Origin: Neocallimastix lanati (nom. inval.) | Lineage: Eukaryota > Neocallimastigomycota > Neocallimastigomycetes > Neocallimastigales > Neocallimastigaceae | NCBI GenBank assembly: GCA_016946835.1 | Contig: JACVTC010000077.1 | Coordinates: 520,001-580,000, forward strand | Length of the DNA: 60,000 bases | Direction: 5' to 3' | Shown: piece by piece, positions 40,314 through 55,207 of the stretch | Layout of the letters: every line of letters starts with the position of its first letter | Numbering within the stretch: position 1 is the stretch's first letter | Translations under genes and position numbers: made by a program | The notes under the pieces: generated by a model | Database searches by the model: none | What the model was told of the DNA's origin: nothing | Seen by the model: the letters and a program-made list of their open reading frames with translations, nothing else

Positions 40314-42813
40314 TTATTGTGGAGATTGAATTTGAAATTGTCTGTTCTTAGCAGACATTAACTTGTTAATAGCATTAATGTATGCTTTAGCACTTGCAAC
40401 AAGAACATCATTATCAGCACCTTCACCACGGAAGACATCGGCAGTAGAATTACCTAAACGTTCCTTTTCCTTCATTTCACCGAGGATAGCAACATTACCA
40501 GAAGAGTTTTCCTTTTGATCACGTTGTTCAGAAATACGAACAACAACTCTACCCATAGCATCGGAACCTTCAGTAATAGCCTTTAATTCATAGGTTCTAA
40601 GGACACTGTTAACACAAACTAATCTGTTTATAGCTTGGAAAATAGCATGAACAGCACCATGACCAATATGGGCATCAGTAATAACGTTACCAGTAAGTTC
40701 TTCATTTTCTTCAGTAATATCTGAAGAACTTTCATTGACATTACCAGTTAAATCAATCAATTGAACAGTAGCAGTTGGAATGGTATTAGTACCAGAAGTA
40801 ACATGAATATTCTTTAAGATATAGAATTCGTTACACTTCTTAATGTTTAAGAAGTCATCAACAAGAGCGTATAAATCTTGATCAGTAACACCCTTCTTCT
40901 TAGAATCAGCTAACTTTTTAAAGTTCTTAAATAATTTTTGGAATTCTTCATTATTTTCAAGAATCTTGGAATCATAACTTGGATTACTCTTTAATAAAGT
41001 TTCAAGTCTAGTACGGAAAGCGTTACGACCAGAGTGTTTACCTAAAATTAATAAGTTTGATGGAACACCAACTAAATCTGGTGACATAATTTCATAAGTT
41101 TCCTTGCACTTTAAGACACCATCTTGGTGAATACCAGATTCATGAGCAAAAGCGTTAGCACCAACAATAGCCTTGTTAGCTTGAATAATCATACCAGTTC
41201 TCTTAACAACTAATTGAGAAACACCATAAATGTGAGTAGTATCAATGTTATGGAAAATATTGAAGAATCCCTTATGCATAAAAGTACTTAAAGCAATTTC
41301 TTCGAGAGCAGTGTTACCAGCACGTTCACCAATACCATTAATAGTAACTTCAACTTGACGAGCACCATTACGGACACCAGCAAGAGTATTGGCAGTAGCA
41401 AGACCTAAATCGTTATGACAGTGAGTAGACCAAGTAACCTATATAAAATTATATTTTAAAAAAAAAAATAATAAAACATTTATATATATACATTAATATT
41501 ACAATTATATAATCCTTTAATTATTTTTTTTAGCTTATACTTTATTTTCGTTCTTTAAAATACGATTATATTGTATTAATATATTCATACTTTAATATAC
41601 TATTATAAAATAATATATTGTATTTTTTATATCCTTATTTCAATATATTATTTTATTATAATATATTATTATAATATTTAATTATGAACTTTTATTAAAA
41701 AAAAAAAAGAGAAAAACTTACAGTATCAGCACCTGGAGTCTTAGTAACAAGATATTTAATAAGTTCACCATATTGTTCTGGCATTAAGTAACCAACGGTA
41801 TCTGGAATGTTTAAAGTAGTAGCACCAGCCTTAATAACTTCAGTAAGAATTTCAACTAAGAAGTCCTTGTCAGAACGACCAGCATCTTCTGGAGAAAATT
41901 CAATATCGTCAACACCAAGTGACTTAATAAGCTTTACAGCAGCAACAGACTTTTCAATACATTCCTTTCTAGTTATCTTTAATTTGTTCTTTAAGTGAAT
42001 ATCAGATGTAGCAAGGAAAGTGTGAATACGATGGCGTGGAGCATACTTCACTGCATCATAAGCTCTTCTAATATCACCTTCAACAGCACGAGCTAAACCA
42101 CAGATAACCTTTTAATAAATAAATTATATTAATATTAATTATTTTTAAATAAATATAACAAATTAATGATAAACTATATTTTTTTTATAAAATATTTTTT
42201 AAAAAATCCTTATTCTTTATTATTAATAAATATAAATAAAATAATAAAATAAAAATAAAATACAATTATAATTTTATCCATACAATAATAATTTTAGCCT
42301 AATATTAAAAATTATTTTCAAATCAAATTTCTACTACACTAATTAATTTCCTATATTATATAATATGTATTAAAGCTATTAATAACTAATTATCACTTTA
42401 AATTTCAAATCTCATATAATCATTAATAAAATTTTCTCTTTAATTTTCAATTTTGTTTTTTTTTAATTCTTTTTTTCTATTTCAAAAAATCAATATAAAA
42501 AAAATTTTATATACTTGGATTTTAAATAAATAAATATTATTAAAAAGCAATTAAATTTATATATTACCATTTCTTCACCAGATTTTCTGTTTTCTAATAA
42601 TGGACCAACTTCTATAGCGATTCTCTTTACTGCTTCAAAATCACCATTAGAAGCAATTGGAAAACCAGCTTCACAAACATCAACACCAAGAGCTGAAAGT
42701 TGCTTAGCAATTTCAACCTTTTCATCAATATTTAAAGTGGCACCTGGTGATTGTTCACCATCTCTTAAAGTGGTATCGAAGAAAATAAGTCTGTTCTTAT
42801 CGTATTTTGACAT
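40314..42813 (-). CDS. 2-isopropylmalate synthase
   Basis: First committed enzyme of leucine synthesis, condensing acetyl-CoA with 2-oxoisovalerate; 585 aa. Exons on the minus strand: 42813-42568, 42108-41722, 41438-40314. The DRE-TIM catalytic barrel starts [13 protein letters not shown] (12-24), whose Asp binds the metal. Later come metal ligands H217 and H219 in STHCHND, N253 in [11 protein letters not shown], and [12 protein letters not shown]. The C-terminal region has the LeuA regulatory features [12 protein letters not shown] and [14 protein letters not shown], so leucine feedback is expected. The barrel begins about ten residues after the first Met, leaving no room for a transit peptide. 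The enzyme is therefore probably cytosolic, unlike the mitochondrial form of many fungi. Composition is less AT-biased than in the neighbouring genes, as expected of a highly expressed gene. The sequence type is closer to bacterial/plant LeuA than to a homocitrate synthase. Confidence 0.95.
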
Positions 42814-43257
42814 TTTATTATTTTTATTATTATTATATCTTTATTGGTATAATATATATATTGATAAAAACATTTAAATAATATTAATATTAATATTGCA
42901 AAAAATTTTAATTTTAATTTATTAACTTTTTAACATTTTTTATTTTTCCCCTATTTATCTAATTAAATTATTATTATTTTATTATATTTAAAATTTATTA
43001 TTTTACAATTTTATTATTTTTTTATCACTGAAATTTTTTCTTTTTTTTCTTTTTATTAGTATTTTTTTGAATGCTATTACTATATATTTATTATATTTTA
43101 TCTGTAATATACTTAATATATTATTTGTTTATTATTACTGTATTTGAATTTTGAATCCCGTTTAAATCTTTTTTTTTATATATTTATTTTATTTTATTTT
43201 AAATATAATTACCTTTGAAAAATTAAATATTTTAAGTGTAAAGAAAAAAGAAAAAAG

Positions 43258-43296
<39 letters not shown>

Positions 43297-44383
43297 TGAT
43301 CAGTTTATATTAAATAATAATTAATCAAATAATATATGTAACACGTATTATATTGTAATTTAATAGGTATTATTTTATATTGAACCTATTTATTATATTA
43401 TATTGTATTATATATTTACACAAAACTATTCTATGTTTTTTATTTAATTCTAAATAGGCTTCTAAAAAATGATGTATAATAATTATAATTATTGAATATT
43501 TTTTTTATTTTCTAGTTTTCTGTAATAATAATATCAATTAAATTTTTAATAATAAAAAAAAAATGAAATATAATATATAATTACTAAATAATATTAAATA
43601 AATTTTAATATAATAATGATTATTAATTAATATTTAATTATTATTTTCTTTTTATTTTTTAATAATTTAACTAACTATATTCAAACATAAATCTTTTTTA
43701 TTAAATAAATCTATTGCTTTAATTTTATTGGACAAAATATTTAAATAAAGATGGATTATAAATATTTGTTTTTTTTCTTTATTACTATTATATAATTCAA
43801 TCGATTTTAGATTAAATATAATATGTATATTATTAATATATTTTAATATAATTATATAAAATTTTATTTATTCTATTAATGTAATTGTAATACAAACGTA
43901 CTAACTGTCTTAATAAATAATTTATAAAAAGAAATTAGATTAAAAATTTTAATGATATAAAAAATGTATCTAATTTACTTGATTCATATATTATAATTAT
44001 ATTATATTATACGCTATGATATATTAAATTTAGCTAAATTTTAAATTTCTGATGAGATGAAAATAATAAAAAAAAATATATATATTAATCAATAAATAAT
44101 ATTATTAATATTAATAAAAAATAGATTATCTATTAAATATAAATAAATTTATTTAAATATTAAATATTTATTTTAACATTACTATTTAAGTTTTTTTTTA
44201 AAAGTTAGTATATAAAAAAAAAAAAAAAAGCTAGTATGAAAATATTACTTGAAAATGATAAAGTATAAGCTAATAGGAAAATTAATAAATAAATTTAAAA
44301 AGAATATTTAAATATATTAATATGAAAATTTATCATATTTAGTATAATTTAAGTATGTTAAAAAAACATCATTTTTTTTTATA

Positions 44384-44429
<46 letters not shown>

Positions 44430-45553
44430 TTCTTTTTATAATTTTATTTAATAACTTTCTTTTCATTAAAATATTTTTTTTCATTGATTAACCAATTTGT
44501 CATAAAGAAAAATTTTTAAGTTTAAAAATTAATAAATTTTTGTTTTATTAATAAAATAAAAAAGTGCTTTATAGAAGTAAACTTTATGCTTAATGATGAA
44601 GTTTGATATGAGTTATGATTATGATAACTTTAATTTATGGTCTAGCATAAGAAAATTAATAATAAAAAAAAAAGTAAAATATTTTATTATATATAAATAT
44701 TATAATTTTAAAGAGAATCAAAAGGAAATTGATAATTCTTTATATTTTTTGAATTTCCTTGTCATGTTACATCATTCTTGAATAAATCAAATTTTTATAT
44801 TATAATAAAAATGAATATTAAAATTTAGTAAAAATTATATTCCTTATCATACAAAGTGGAATATTGTTTAAAATTCCGCATAAAATATTCAATAATAATT
44901 ATTAATTTCCTTTTATCATATCATGCCACAAATATACAAAATAATTAATTTGAAGTATAGTTATTTATATAACATCACTTTGTTTTTAAAATAACTCTAT
45001 TAATATAATTCTATCCCTTTTTTTTTTTTTTTATAATTATCGTTACTTCAATAATTACTTCAACACTTCTTATATCATTAACTATTAATTTATTATTATT
45101 ATTATTATTAAACATGTCTTAATAATATTGCTTTATTTTAAAATGAAAATAATAATAATAATAAAATAGAATAAAATAAAAATACTTGTTATTTATTATT
45201 ACAATTATTTTTTTTCTATAATAATTATTTTCTAAATAAATTAAAATGTTTTAATATTCATAATTATTAATCTATATTAATAAATTTATATATATTATCT
45301 TTTTTTTTTTTCCTTCTTTAAATTAATTCATATTTAATAATATAAAATAAAATCAATCACTATATTCTCTATATTCTATTTGTTGATTCAATCAAAACTA
45401 TTTTTCTTTTACCTTTTTCTATGTTTTAAACATTTTTCTTGAAAGGCAATATTTACGTTCAATCACTGATAGATCATTGGTTAAAAAAAAAAAAAAAAAA
45501 AGATATTTTATAATAATTATAAATTTTAAAATTTATAATTATGATTATTACTA

Positions 45554-45595
<42 letters not shown>

Positions 45596-46360
45596 CATTA
45601 TTTTAAGATTTAAGAATTAATATATAATTGTTTATTAGTTATATATTAGTGGAATATACTAAATATTATCTATAATATAAGATTTAATATTATCTTATAT
45701 AGTTAATTAATTTTAATCAATTTTTTGAAAAGATATATATATTACTGATATAATTTATTATATTTTAAACTTTAATTAACCTGAAATATTTTCAAATCAT
45801 TTCTGATGCAGTTGATTTTTATATACAGTAGATTACCATTAATGGTAAAATGTTAGGAATTACTGTCGTTAAATAAGTATTATTTATTTTTTATAAAAAA
45901 ATTTCTGGAAAAGTTAAAACTTTATATTTTAAATCTTGCTTAAATATATATAAAAAATAATAAAATAATAATAATGATAATAAAAAATAAATAAAAATAA
46001 AAAAATGTGATTAAATTTTATATTTTTCCTAATTAAAAGGATTATTTCAATATAAATAATATTAATAAATATTATTTTACAACTAAAATTTTTAATTTTT
46101 TTTTTTTTTTTGAATAGAACTAAAATTATTATTATTATTATTTTTATAATTTTAATTGTATAATCTTAAAAATAATAAAATCATAAAAAAAAAAGTTCAA
46201 TAACAATATTATAAAAATAAAAAATATATAAAAACAAAAAACAAAAAAAAAATTATTTTATTTCATATATATATTTATAATTATATTTTTCATAAATGAT
46301 CATGTATTTATTAATTACAAATATAGATATTATATTTGTATTATTAATAATTAAGAGTCT

Positions 46361-46395
<35 letters not shown>

Positions 46396-47302
46396 TATTT
46401 ATTATATTTCCTTTTAAAAGAAATTATAAAAGGTTTTATGAATGGTTTGAAGTGACCTCCCGATTCCATATCAATTTTTATAATAAGGAATTTATAACCA
46501 ATTGTTATAGATTATTATTAAAACAAATTAATTAAATTTAATAATATTAAAGAAAAATTAATATTCAATTTTTTTTGTTTTTATTATATTACTGTTATAT
46601 AATTATTAATATAATTATTATAAATACAAATTCAGTCTTCTTTATTATTACTATTACAATCTATTATTATTATTACTAATTAAATATTTTATTATTTATT
46701 ATCTATTATTTACTTATTTATTTTTTATTTATTATTTATTTTTATTTTTTACTTAACTATTTATTTATTTATTTATTTATCTATTTATTTATTTATCTAT
46801 TTATCTATTTATTTATCTATTATTAATAATAATATAAATTTTATTTAATTTTAATTTTTAAGTATTTCTAATATCAGTAGATACAACTTTAAATTCTTGG
46901 ATTTTATTAATTATTTCCTTTTTTAGTAAACAAATTATCCAAATAAATTGGAAATGCAAAGCATTATTTAAAAATATATCCTAAATAAAAATAACTTTAA
47001 GATGTAAATAGATGTAATAATCAATGTTTAATAATATAAAATTAAATAATAATGTATAATTTATGATTATATAAAATTATAAAATTAAATAATAATATAT
47101 AATTTATGATAATATCAAATTAAATAATAATATATAATAGAATTTTTTTTATAATAAAAATATAAGTTATATGGAAAATAAATAAAAAAGTTCAGAAGTA
47201 TTAATTTGCAATTTATTTACATAAATAAAGAAATCTAAATAAATATATATATATTAATTTTTATCAACTTTATAATATAAAAGAAAAGAATTAAGCAATC
47301 AC

Positions 47303-47337
<35 letters not shown>

Positions 47338-49477
47338 AAGATTAAAAAATAAGAATAAAAATAAAAAATATATATATATTAAAAGTATTTAAATGTTGAA
47401 TATTATACTGTTGAATATATGTATATGTATTAAAATCTTATAGAATAATAATGACATATGAATTTATCAATGATCATAGTTAAATTATTGAAAAAAAAAT
47501 ATATTCATTTTGCAATGGATTTTTCAGTATTTTCAGTTACAGAAATAAAATTAACTTATAATTTGATGATTTATTAATAAAAGAAAACTAAACACTCTAT
47601 CGTATAAAAACTTTAACTAAACAATTGGGTTTATAAAACAATACTTCAATAAATATTTATTAATGTTTTACATTAAATAATGTTAATTTTTTAAATATCT
47701 TTTTAAACTTAATTTTAAAATTAAAATTTTAAATAAAACATTAATAATTACTAAATAAATACATTTTATATTGATTATTTGTACTACATAACATTTATTT
47801 ATATTTTAATATAAAATGTATTTATTATTTCATATAATAAATATCTATAATGTTAATTAACCCTAATCCTTTTTATATTTATTTTTAATAATTAAATCAT
47901 TAAATTTGATAATTTTAATATAATATTTACTAATAATTATTAATAAATATTATTCAAATTTGTTTATTATTTATTTATAATTAAAACATTTTATGCTATA
48001 TAAATTATTTATAGTCATATTAGTTAAATTATTACATCATCTTTTTTTTATGTTCATTTTTCTGTTTAATTTCATTATTAATAAAAAGTCAATATTTTAA
48101 ATATTTTATCTAAAAAATAAAAATTCTAATTAATATGTTTAGTATATATATAACAAATTGTACACTTCTTGTTCAATGTAACTACGTTTATTATTTATTT
48201 ATATTATATTTTATATTATTTTATTCATTTCATATTTATACAATTTTGTTACCTTGTCTATACTAATTTTTTATTTAAATTTAATTCTTTTTAATACTTT
48301 TTATTTTTTATCTTTTATCTTTTATTTTATTTTTTATTTTTTATTTTTTTTAGCTATTTTATATTACACATTTTTATTATACTTTATTTTATTTTTATCA
48401 ATACTTTACATCTTTATTATACTTCACTATTTATGTTTTATTAAAGCTTCTAATATAAATACTATTAATTATAATAATATATTATTGATATTAGCAAATA
48501 ATTTTAATAATTGTATAATTTTGATGAGTTTTTTTTTTATCAATAATATACCTTATAATTTTGATGAGTTTTTTTTTTTATAATATGGTTTTTATACTAT
48601 AAGTATTTTATTATTAATTATTATTATTATTATTAATGTTTTTACCATCAATAATTTTTTTTATTAAAATAATAATAATTTTTATTTATTTGTTTATAAT
48701 TAATAATTACGTAATATTTTTAAATTTTTTTATTATTAATTATAAATATTTATATATTACTTATAAGTATTTTAGTAGATTTTATTAGAAAAAAAAAAAA
48801 AAAAAATTAGTAAAATAATTATAGATTAATAAAGAAATTTCTCGATAAACTTCCAATTTCTTAAAAATTATATAACTTCTAATAAAGATAATTAGTATTT
48901 TCTAAAAATGTTATATTGAAGTGACAGTTTAATAAAATAGTTATAATATTTTTTTTTATTTTAAATTAAAATTTTTTATTCAGAAAAGTTAGTTCAATAT
49001 ATCAATTATTTAAAATTCTTTTTTAATTAATATATAAATATACTTATTTTTATATTAAAACCGAGTCTGGGCTTCAAAAGTATCATAGTTGTTATATATT
49101 GTTCTAACTTTAACCTGTTTTTTATAAAATATTAGAATAAAAAAATTTTTTTTAATTACGTAATAATTAGCAAAAAAAAAATTTTTTTATGCCTAAAAAT
49201 AATTTTTAAAAAAACACTCAAACTCATGAATTTTTTGGCATAAAAATTATTTTTTTCTTTTCTTTTCTTTTTTTTTTTTAATAAATATAAAAAGTTAATT
49301 CTTTTTTTCTTTTTTTTTTTTTTTAAGAAAAAATTTTCTTTTTTATTATTTATATTAATTGTTTAATAATAGTTATTAATTATTTTTTTTATTAATAAGA
49401 TAAGCAAATATATATTTAATAATTAGTAAATTATAAAATATTTTTTTAAAAAAAAATTAAAAAAAATTATATAAATC
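42814..49477. other. Long gene-free AT-rich spacer
   Basis: About 6.7 kb without a supportable gene. A runs occur at about 43259-43294, 44387-44427, 45557-45590 and 47305-47335. TTTA/CTAT repeats lie near 46755-46820. A 30-base duplicate containing ttttgatgagtttttttttt lies at 48521-48580. Short open frames such as 44593-44781 and 48254-48583 have only A/T-driven residues and no motifs. An isolated patch, ccgagtctgggcttc, lies at 49062. Confidence 0.6.
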
Positions 49478-50157
49478 ATGGAAGATCAAGTTGTTATTGA
49501 TGAAGATGATTTTGAAGGAACAAATAAAGAAGAGGAAACAGAATATGAAGAAGTCAATACTTTATATATATATATATAGATAGATAGATTATTTACTAAA
49601 AATATAATTTATTTATTTATTTAATATAAAAATATTAATACTATTTTTTATTTATTAATATGAAATTAAAATAAAATTAATAAAAAATATAAATTAAGAT
49701 AACTTTTGTGGATATTGAAGAATTACAACAACAAGGAATTGGTGCTGCAGATATTCAAAAATTGAAATCAGCTGGCATTTGTACGGTCAGGGTAAACCAT
49801 GTTAACCAAGAAAGAAATAAAAATATTTTTTTATTTATTATTAGTAATTCTTTATTTATAAATAAATTTAATTATTATTATTATTGTATATATATATTTA
49901 CTTATTTATTATTATTATTATTATTACTATTACTATTATTATTATTTTGAAGTCTGTTTTATCAACTACTTGTAAAAACCTCCAAAAAATTAAAGGATTA
50001 AGTGAAGCTAAAGTAGAGAAAATAAGAGATGCATGTAACAAAATCATTCCTTCTGGCTTTATAACAGGAAAGGAAATGAGTGTTCTCAGAGATATGGTTG
50101 TAAGAATTACTACTGGTAGTAAAGAATTGGATAAATTAATTGGAGGTCCTTATTTTA

Positions 50158-50194
<37 letters not shown>

Positions 50195-50618
50195 TATAAT
50201 AATAGTAATAAAATTCAATTATTATTGAATTAAATAAATATATTAATTAATATTTTAAAAAATAAATAATTTAATATAAGGATTTAATTATGATTTATAT
50301 AATTTATCTATATTAAATATACATTAATAGGTGGTGTACAAACTATGTCAATAACTGAAGTATTTGGTAAGAATTAAACAAAATTATATATTTAAATACC
50401 AATTTAGAGGAGAGATAAAGTTAAAAAAAAAAAAATTCAATTTAATATACATATATATTATATATAATAAATATTTATCAGGTGAATTTAGAACAGGAAA
50501 AACTCAACTTTCTCATACTCTATGTGTTACATGTCAATTACCTTTGTCGATGGGTGGTGCTAACGGTAAAGTGGCTTTCATTGATACAGAAGGAACTTTT
50601 AGGTTAGTTTTTTATATA

Positions 50619-50670
<52 letters not shown>

Positions 50671-52163
50671 TTTATGATTAATATATTATATAAAGTATAT
50701 AAATTAACTACAAATTTTTTACTCAAATCATACTATTCCTAATAATATTATTAATTATTAACAAATTATCCTATTTTTTAATATATATAATAAATTGATT
50801 ATCTCATAGACCTGAGAGAATAAAAACTATAGCTGAACGTTTTGGAGTAGACAAAGATCAAGCATTGGAAAATATTCTTGTAGCTAGAGCATTAACAAGT
50901 GAGCACCAAATGGAGTTAATTTATGAATTAGCAGCCCGATTTGCACAAGAGAAAGGAATATTTAAATTATTGGTAAATCCCCCCAAAAAAAAGAGAAGAT
51001 AATACTATAGATATTTATATATTATTATATCATAATATTATATTAACAACTTTTCTTGTTATTAATTTATATCTAATTATCATTTATAAATAATATATAA
51101 AATATAAAAAATAAAAAAAAAAAAATAATTATAGATTATTGATTCCATCATTGCTCTATTTAGAACTGATTATAATGGCCGTGGTGAATTATCCGAAAGA
51201 CAACAAAAATTAGGATTTATGTTATCTCGTTTAACAAAAATTGCAGAGGAATATAACGTTGCTGTTTGGATTACTAATCAAGTAACAATTAAATAAAATT
51301 AATATAAAAAAATTTTTTTTTGATATAAAAATTAAAAAACATATAATAATTCATTAATATTTTGTTATTTAAATATCTATTATAATGAATATAGATGTGT
51401 TCAGATCCTTCCGCTGGTATTTCTTTTGTAGCAGATCCAAAAAAGCCTGTGGGTGGACATATACTTGCACATGGTATATAAAATTTAACAATATTAATTA
51501 TCATAAATTATAATTTACGTAAAAAAAAAGAAATAAGCAATAAAAATAAATGATAATAAATGATAATATACAATAAAAAATAAATAATAAATTAATAATA
51601 GTAAATAATAAATAAATAATATACTATAAATTATAACAAATAATAAATAAATAAATAAATTATAATAATAGTAAATAATAATAAATAATATGCTATAAAT
51701 TATAACAAATAATAAATAAATAAATAAATAATAATAATAAATAAATAATAATAAATAATAATAAATAGTAATAAATAATCATAAATAATCATAAATAATC
51801 ATAAATTATCATAAATAAATTAAAATAAGAAGAAACCTAAAATATTCAATTAAAAATAACTATTTATTAAAGCAATTATATATTTCAACAAATATGTATA
51901 TACATATATTTAGCTTCTACAACACGTTTATACTTAAGAAAAGGAAGAGGTGAATCTAGAATAGCAAAAATTTACGATTCACCGGATGTTCCTGAAGCTG
52001 AAGGTAATATAATATTTAAACGAATAAAATATTTATAAATATTTAACAATATAATTTAATTTATTTATTTATTTATTTGTGTGACAAAATAATTGACAAA
52101 ATAATTTTATGTATAGCTGTTTATGCCATTTCTACTGGAGGAATTACAGATTATAATGAATAA
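49478..52163 (+). CDS. DMC1: Meiotic recombinase Dmc1
   Basis: RecA/Rad51-family strand-exchange protein that pairs homologues in meiosis, in the nucleus; 347 aa. Exons: 49478-49552, 49699-49791, 49953-50145, 50331-50366, 50482-50602, 50810-50972, 51135-51281, 51395-51473, 51914-52003, 52117-52163. An acidic N-terminus precedes a helix-hairpin-helix ([11 protein letters not shown]). The ATPase has Walker A GEFRTGKT (133-140) and Walker B LLIIDS (226-231). Residues typical of Dmc1 rather than Rad51 are [21 protein letters not shown] and GGHILAHASTTR. Length is that of the family. Two introns have unusual donors, GTCAAT (49553) and GTCCTT (50146). The others are near GTAAGT. Intron 8 (440 nt) holds a duplicated ~55-base minisatellite. 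Confidence 0.95.
51540..51830. repeat. AT minisatellite inside DMC1 intron 8
   Basis: A block containing ctataaattataacaaataa followed by (ATAA)n occurs twice (about 51620-51660 and 51690-51730), then diverges into taata and tcataaa units. It makes this intron the longest of the gene. Confidence 0.75.
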
Positions 52164-52212
52164 TTTTTTAATATATTAAAAATTAAAAAATTAAATATAT
52201 ATATAATTCACT

Positions 52213-52254
<42 letters not shown>

Positions 52255-54657
52255 CTTTTTAAATTTTTATATTTGTTATTTCAAAACATGCATTTTTGCT
52301 ATCAATTTTTTTCTTCTTTTTCTATATAAAATAAATCGATATTTCTCTAATAATAGTAAATTATAGATATATATTTACTAATTTCATAATTATTAAGTAT
52401 TAATTATTAATTGTTATTTATTATAATATAATTATAAAAAATATTTTAATTGTAGATGATTTTTATTACATATATATTCATATATATTCTATATATATTC
52501 TATGTAATAAATAATGGTAAAAATTAAAATATTAATTTTTAGTATATAATAAATAAATAAAAAAATATATTAAAAAATGATATATAAATAAGAATAATAT
52601 AAATAATAATAATAATATAAATAATAGATAATAATATAAAAATAATGTCTTTTTTTTTTAATGAATAATATTTTTTTTTTAATGATAATAAATATATATT
52701 TTTTATTACATATAATATCATTTATAAATGAAGTTATGCTATTAATATTTTTATGTATTTATATTAGATAATTCTATAAGATTATTTATTAAATTATTAC
52801 ATTTTCAAATTGTTTAATACTATATATATAATATTTTACATATATTTATCATTTATAATATGTGATATTCCATATGTCACTACTATATTTACTAACTCAT
52901 ATCTATATAATACTAAATAAATTTATAATACATATTATTAATATTTATATATACAAGCTTATTTTTTTCATTTATTTATTTTTAATCTTTACAAAATATC
53001 TTTTCTATTCTTTTTTAATATATATATATATATTAAAAAAAAAAAAAAAAAATAAAAATAAATAAAAAATGAAATTAAATTAAAAGACTAAAAAAAAAAT
53101 ATAGATTTACATAAAATTTCTATTTCTTTTATTATTGGAAAAAAAAAGATTTATATAGTATTTTATTGGATTGACCAAGTTTTAAAATAATAATTTAATA
53201 ATAATAATTAAAATAATGTTAAACAATAAACAATAAACAATTAATAAATAACATTAATGATACTTTAGTATATTTTTGTATATAATTAGAAATAATATTT
53301 ATTAATATTATTAAATTTAATAATTATTGTAATTTATTTTTTATCCTATTGAAGCATGTACTTTAATACTGTTTATGAATATATGATAAATATTCTAAAA
53401 CTGTATTCTATTATGCTAGAATAGCATAAATACTATACTAATTAGTTCTATTATTAATTTATAAATGACAATCATTAATTTATTTTAAAACTTTTTTAAA
53501 GGAAAGGTTACTTTGTACTATTCTTTAAAAAAAAAAAAAAAAAGGAAGTTTTGAAATAAATATAAATTATGACACATTATTATTTGATATTTAATATTCT
53601 TCTATTTAATGAATAATATATATATAATTCTTATTTATTTCTTCCATTATTTCTTATTATAAAAAAAAAGATAAAAATAAAAGATAAATTTTAAAATTTG
53701 ATATTATGAATATGTGTAACGTTTAAAGAAACATTTTTTTAATAAATAAAGTTAAATAATAAGTATCAGAATATGGTGTTAAATGGAGATAAAAATACTA
53801 ATTAAATCAATATAACTATTATAATATATTAAAGAGTTTGTTCATTTAATATTTTTATATTAATTTAATTAAAATATATTCAATTTACAATTTAAATTTA
53901 TTTAAAATTTTACATTATATATTATAACTTTTTTTTTTTTTTTAAAACATATATTAAATTAAAAATAATCAATTATATAAAATGAAACTTTAAATAATAA
54001 TAAATTAAAATAAATATATTAAAGTTACATAGATTATAAAATATAAAATTATTAAATTGCTAAATAATCTAAAATAATAGTAATAAAAATTAAAAGAAAA
54101 CTTGGAAAATGTTAATTGTTAGAAATGTTGAATACTTCAATAAAAATAATTTCTTATAGAAAATTACTTTAATTTAGAGAATGAGAACATAAAATAGTTC
54201 TTAAAATTTTGATAATATTATAATAGTTAAAGGTTACTAATTGGTGGTAAAATTAAGAATATAGATTTAATATGATTTATTAGAATTTTAGTATAAGTTT
54301 ACTAATTAACCTTCATTAGTATTATAATAAAAATATTTAATAAAGTCTTAAATATATTTTATTAATCAGTTTTAATTATTTTCTTTTATTTAATTTTTAT
54401 TATGTATAATAAATTTAGATGGGAGACATCAATAAATTTCCATCCTTTATTATACAATAATTAAACAATCTCATATTTTAAAATTTTTTATAAAATAAGG
54501 TTTCTAATAAGTTTGATATTTAAAAATGTAATCTATATAATAAATTAAATATATTTTAATATATGTAAATAATATATTATATATTAAAGAATAATAATAT
54601 AGACATATTTAAAGTCAAATATAATATTAAATTAAATTTAAACAAATTGAATATTAA

Positions 54658-54738
<81 letters not shown>

Positions 54739-55207
54739 GTTAAGATGAAATCAATTAAATATTTAAAAATTATACTAATTTCATTATCTTATAATCTGTA
54801 AATTAGTTTTGTATTTAAAATACATTATTTTATTCTTTGTATAAATAATTTCATCATTTTATTATTAAGCCACTATTTGTATAAATAGGATAAATTTTGT
54901 CAAACAATTTAATTTTTATAATTACCAAAAAAATCATTATTATTTATTAATAAACTTTAAATATTAAAATAAAAATTATTAATACTAACAAATGATAAAA
55001 TAATATTTTTAGAGTTTACCAAAAAAAAAAAAAAAAATCAAATGTATAAAATTACTTGTTTATTAGATTAAATTTTTATTTATCGAAAATTCAACTTTTA
55101 ATAATTATTTAATTAGTTGTGTTTAAATGTGTTTAAATGGATTATTTTGAAAGATTTTCGTTTAAATGAATTTTATTATAAATATAATATACAATATAAT
55201 AAAACAA
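52164..55207. other. Gene-free AT-rich spacer
   Basis: It starts with the DMC1 3' flank and a T run (52213-52253). An (AAAT)n array of about 20 units lies at 54654-54736. No gene is supported. Confidence 0.6.

Noticed and set aside
48254..48583. 109-residue Phe/Leu/Ile/Tyr-rich frame that looks like a membrane protein
   Set aside because: Residues are those forced by T-rich DNA; no charged pattern, no splice context and no family resemblance.
49478..52163. Assignment of the recombinase as RAD51
   Set aside because: [21 protein letters not shown] and GGHILAHASTTR are Dmc1-type; Rad51 differs at these positions.
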